From: Candidatus Aminicenantota bacterium
GTDB lineage: Bacteria > Acidobacteriota > Aminicenantia > UBA2199
Assembly (NCBI GenBank): GCA_020355945.1
Contig: CP070627.1
Location: 1,988,120-1,993,943 of the forward strand
Length of the DNA: 5,824 nucleotides
Reading direction: 5' to 3'
Within the stretch, counting starts at the first letter, position 1. Each line of letters begins with the position of its first letter. This document shows positions 4,939 through 5,824 of the stretch, in pieces. Under the pieces are notes generated by a model that was given only the letters and a program-made list of their open reading frames with translations, ran no database searches and was not told where the DNA came from. The translations under genes and the position numbers were made by a program.

Positions 4939-5824
4939 TTAATTTAAGGTTTCCAGGATGCGGGCAATGTCCTTTTGGCGGTCGTTGAGGCGCAGAGATG
5001 CGGAAAATACCTTTTTGGCTTCTTCTTTATTGCCGGTTTTTAGATAGGAGAGACCAAGGAAATTCAATACCGATACATCACTGTCATAGATGCGGTTGGC
5101 TTCGGCTAAGTTGTTGACCGCATCCTTATACTGTTCTTTTTGATAAAATGCTTTGCCTTTGAGGGCATAGTAATCAAATTGCTCTTTTTGGTTGGTTTTT
5201 AAATTCTCTACGATGTTAAGAACACTGTCAGGACGCTTTGTTCCCAGCAGCAGCCGACAGTAGTCTTTGACCAGTGGGGGGTAACCGGGCTGCAGTTGAA
5301 AGGCTTTTTTTAAGTAGATCTCGGCTTTTTCCGCTTTATTCAACCGCATATACTGGAGACCCAGGATATGATAGTATAAAAACAGGTTTTCCCTGGAAGT
5401 AATTTTGAATAGATGGGTGGTTCCGGCAACATGGGGAGAAACCGAAATGCTAAAATCTTCTTTTTTCTCATCCACCACTGTGCCGTCAGCAGCGAACAAG
5501 CGCGCTGTTAACCGGTAATACCCGGGGGCCAGGGGCTCCAACTCCTGGCTGATGGCCTGGACTTGCAAATGCGAAGCCATTTCAAAGGGGTATTCCTTTT
5601 TGTATTTTTTAGGCTCAAAGATATTTTGAACTTCCATAACCCCTGGCAGTGATTGGTTGGTATCACCTGTTTCCAGGTTAAGAATCACCATTACTTTATC
5701 TTTGGTTCCGAATTCATTCCTGGGGTCCGGGGTTACTTCCATTTCCCTGAATTTAAAGGGGAGAAACACATACCTGGGAATCCGTTTGACTTCTTTGGAG
5801 AGTAATAAGCCGGAAATGACCGGT
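4939..5824 (-). CDS. TPR protein with N-terminal beta-rich Ig-like region (5' end outside window)
   Basis: The frame is open to the right edge, with 294 residues visible. A GTG at 5769 could be read as a start, but the 18 codons before it (PVISGLLLSKEVKR...) are also open and protein-like, so the true start lies outside. Visible residues about 43-130 are beta-rich with an Ig-like look (VMVILNLE; APGYYRLTARLFAADGTVV; DFSISV). Residues about 148-282 hold three recognisable TPR units (148-180 with LGLQYMRLNKAEKAEIYLKK; 216-248 with LKGKAFYQKEQYKDAVNNLA; 250-282 with LGLSYLKTGNKEEAKKVF) and a degenerate one between them. TPRs mediate protein-protein contacts. The layout resembles the C-terminal part of exported VWA- or GWxTD-type proteins in Acidobacteriota/Aminicenantes, but neither domain is visible, so that link is weak. 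It is separated from the LanC-like gene by 356 bp of repeats, so it is probably not in the same operon. Confidence 0.85.
   Translation of the reverse strand, partial: PVISGLLLSKEVKRIPRYVFLPFKFREMEVTPDPRNEFGTKDKVMVILNLETGDTNQSLPGVMEVQNIFEPKKYKKEYPFEMASHLQVQAISQELEPLAPGYYRLTARLFAADGTVVDEKKEDFSISVSPHVAGTTHLFKITSRENLFLYYHILGLQYMRLNKAEKAEIYLKKAFQLQPGYPPLVKDYCRLLLGTKRPDSVLNIVENLKTNQKEQFDYYALKGKAFYQKEQYKDAVNNLAEANRIYDSDVSVLNFLGLSYLKTGNKEEAKKVFSASLRLNDRQKDIARILETLN

Overview
This window looks like a piece of a Gram-negative bacterial genome of moderate, slightly AT-rich composition. The products point that way: two have Sec signal peptides, one is an outer-membrane beta-barrel, one is a large exported sensor propeller, and one is a TPR protein with an Ig-like front half. 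This mix, with many short dispersed inverted repeats between genes, resembles Candidatus Aminicenantes / Acidobacteriota-type or Bacteroidota-like genomes. That placement is an inference from style, not from a marker gene.

All four supported genes are on the minus strand, so transcription runs from high to low coordinates. (1) 5824-4939 is the 3' part of a TPR protein that enters from outside the window. (2) 4938-4583 is a 356-bp gap dense in repeats: a short GC-rich hairpin, two perfect copies of a 23-bp repeat, and between them a 111-bp element with 41-bp inverted arms. (3) 4582-2915 encodes an exported LanC-like seven-repeat toroid protein with an Ig-like C-terminal domain, and it keeps the Cys/Cys-His zinc ligands of lanthionine cyclases. 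(4) 2887-2249, only 27 bp downstream, encodes a small outer-membrane beta-barrel. (5) 2248-1872 is a 377-bp gap with a degenerate 20-21-bp tandem repeat and a possible promoter. (6) 1871-1 is the N-terminal 623 residues of a two-component-regulator-type propeller sensor whose output domain lies beyond the left edge.

The most interesting unit is the LanC-like/beta-barrel pair, probably one operon. LanC enzymes normally work in the cytoplasm beside a dehydratase and a precursor peptide. Here the LanC fold has a signal peptide, an extracellular-type Ig domain, an outer-membrane partner, and no lanthipeptide gene in view. What it acts on is unknown. The downstream sensor and upstream TPR protein may be functionally linked, but only co-orientation supports that.
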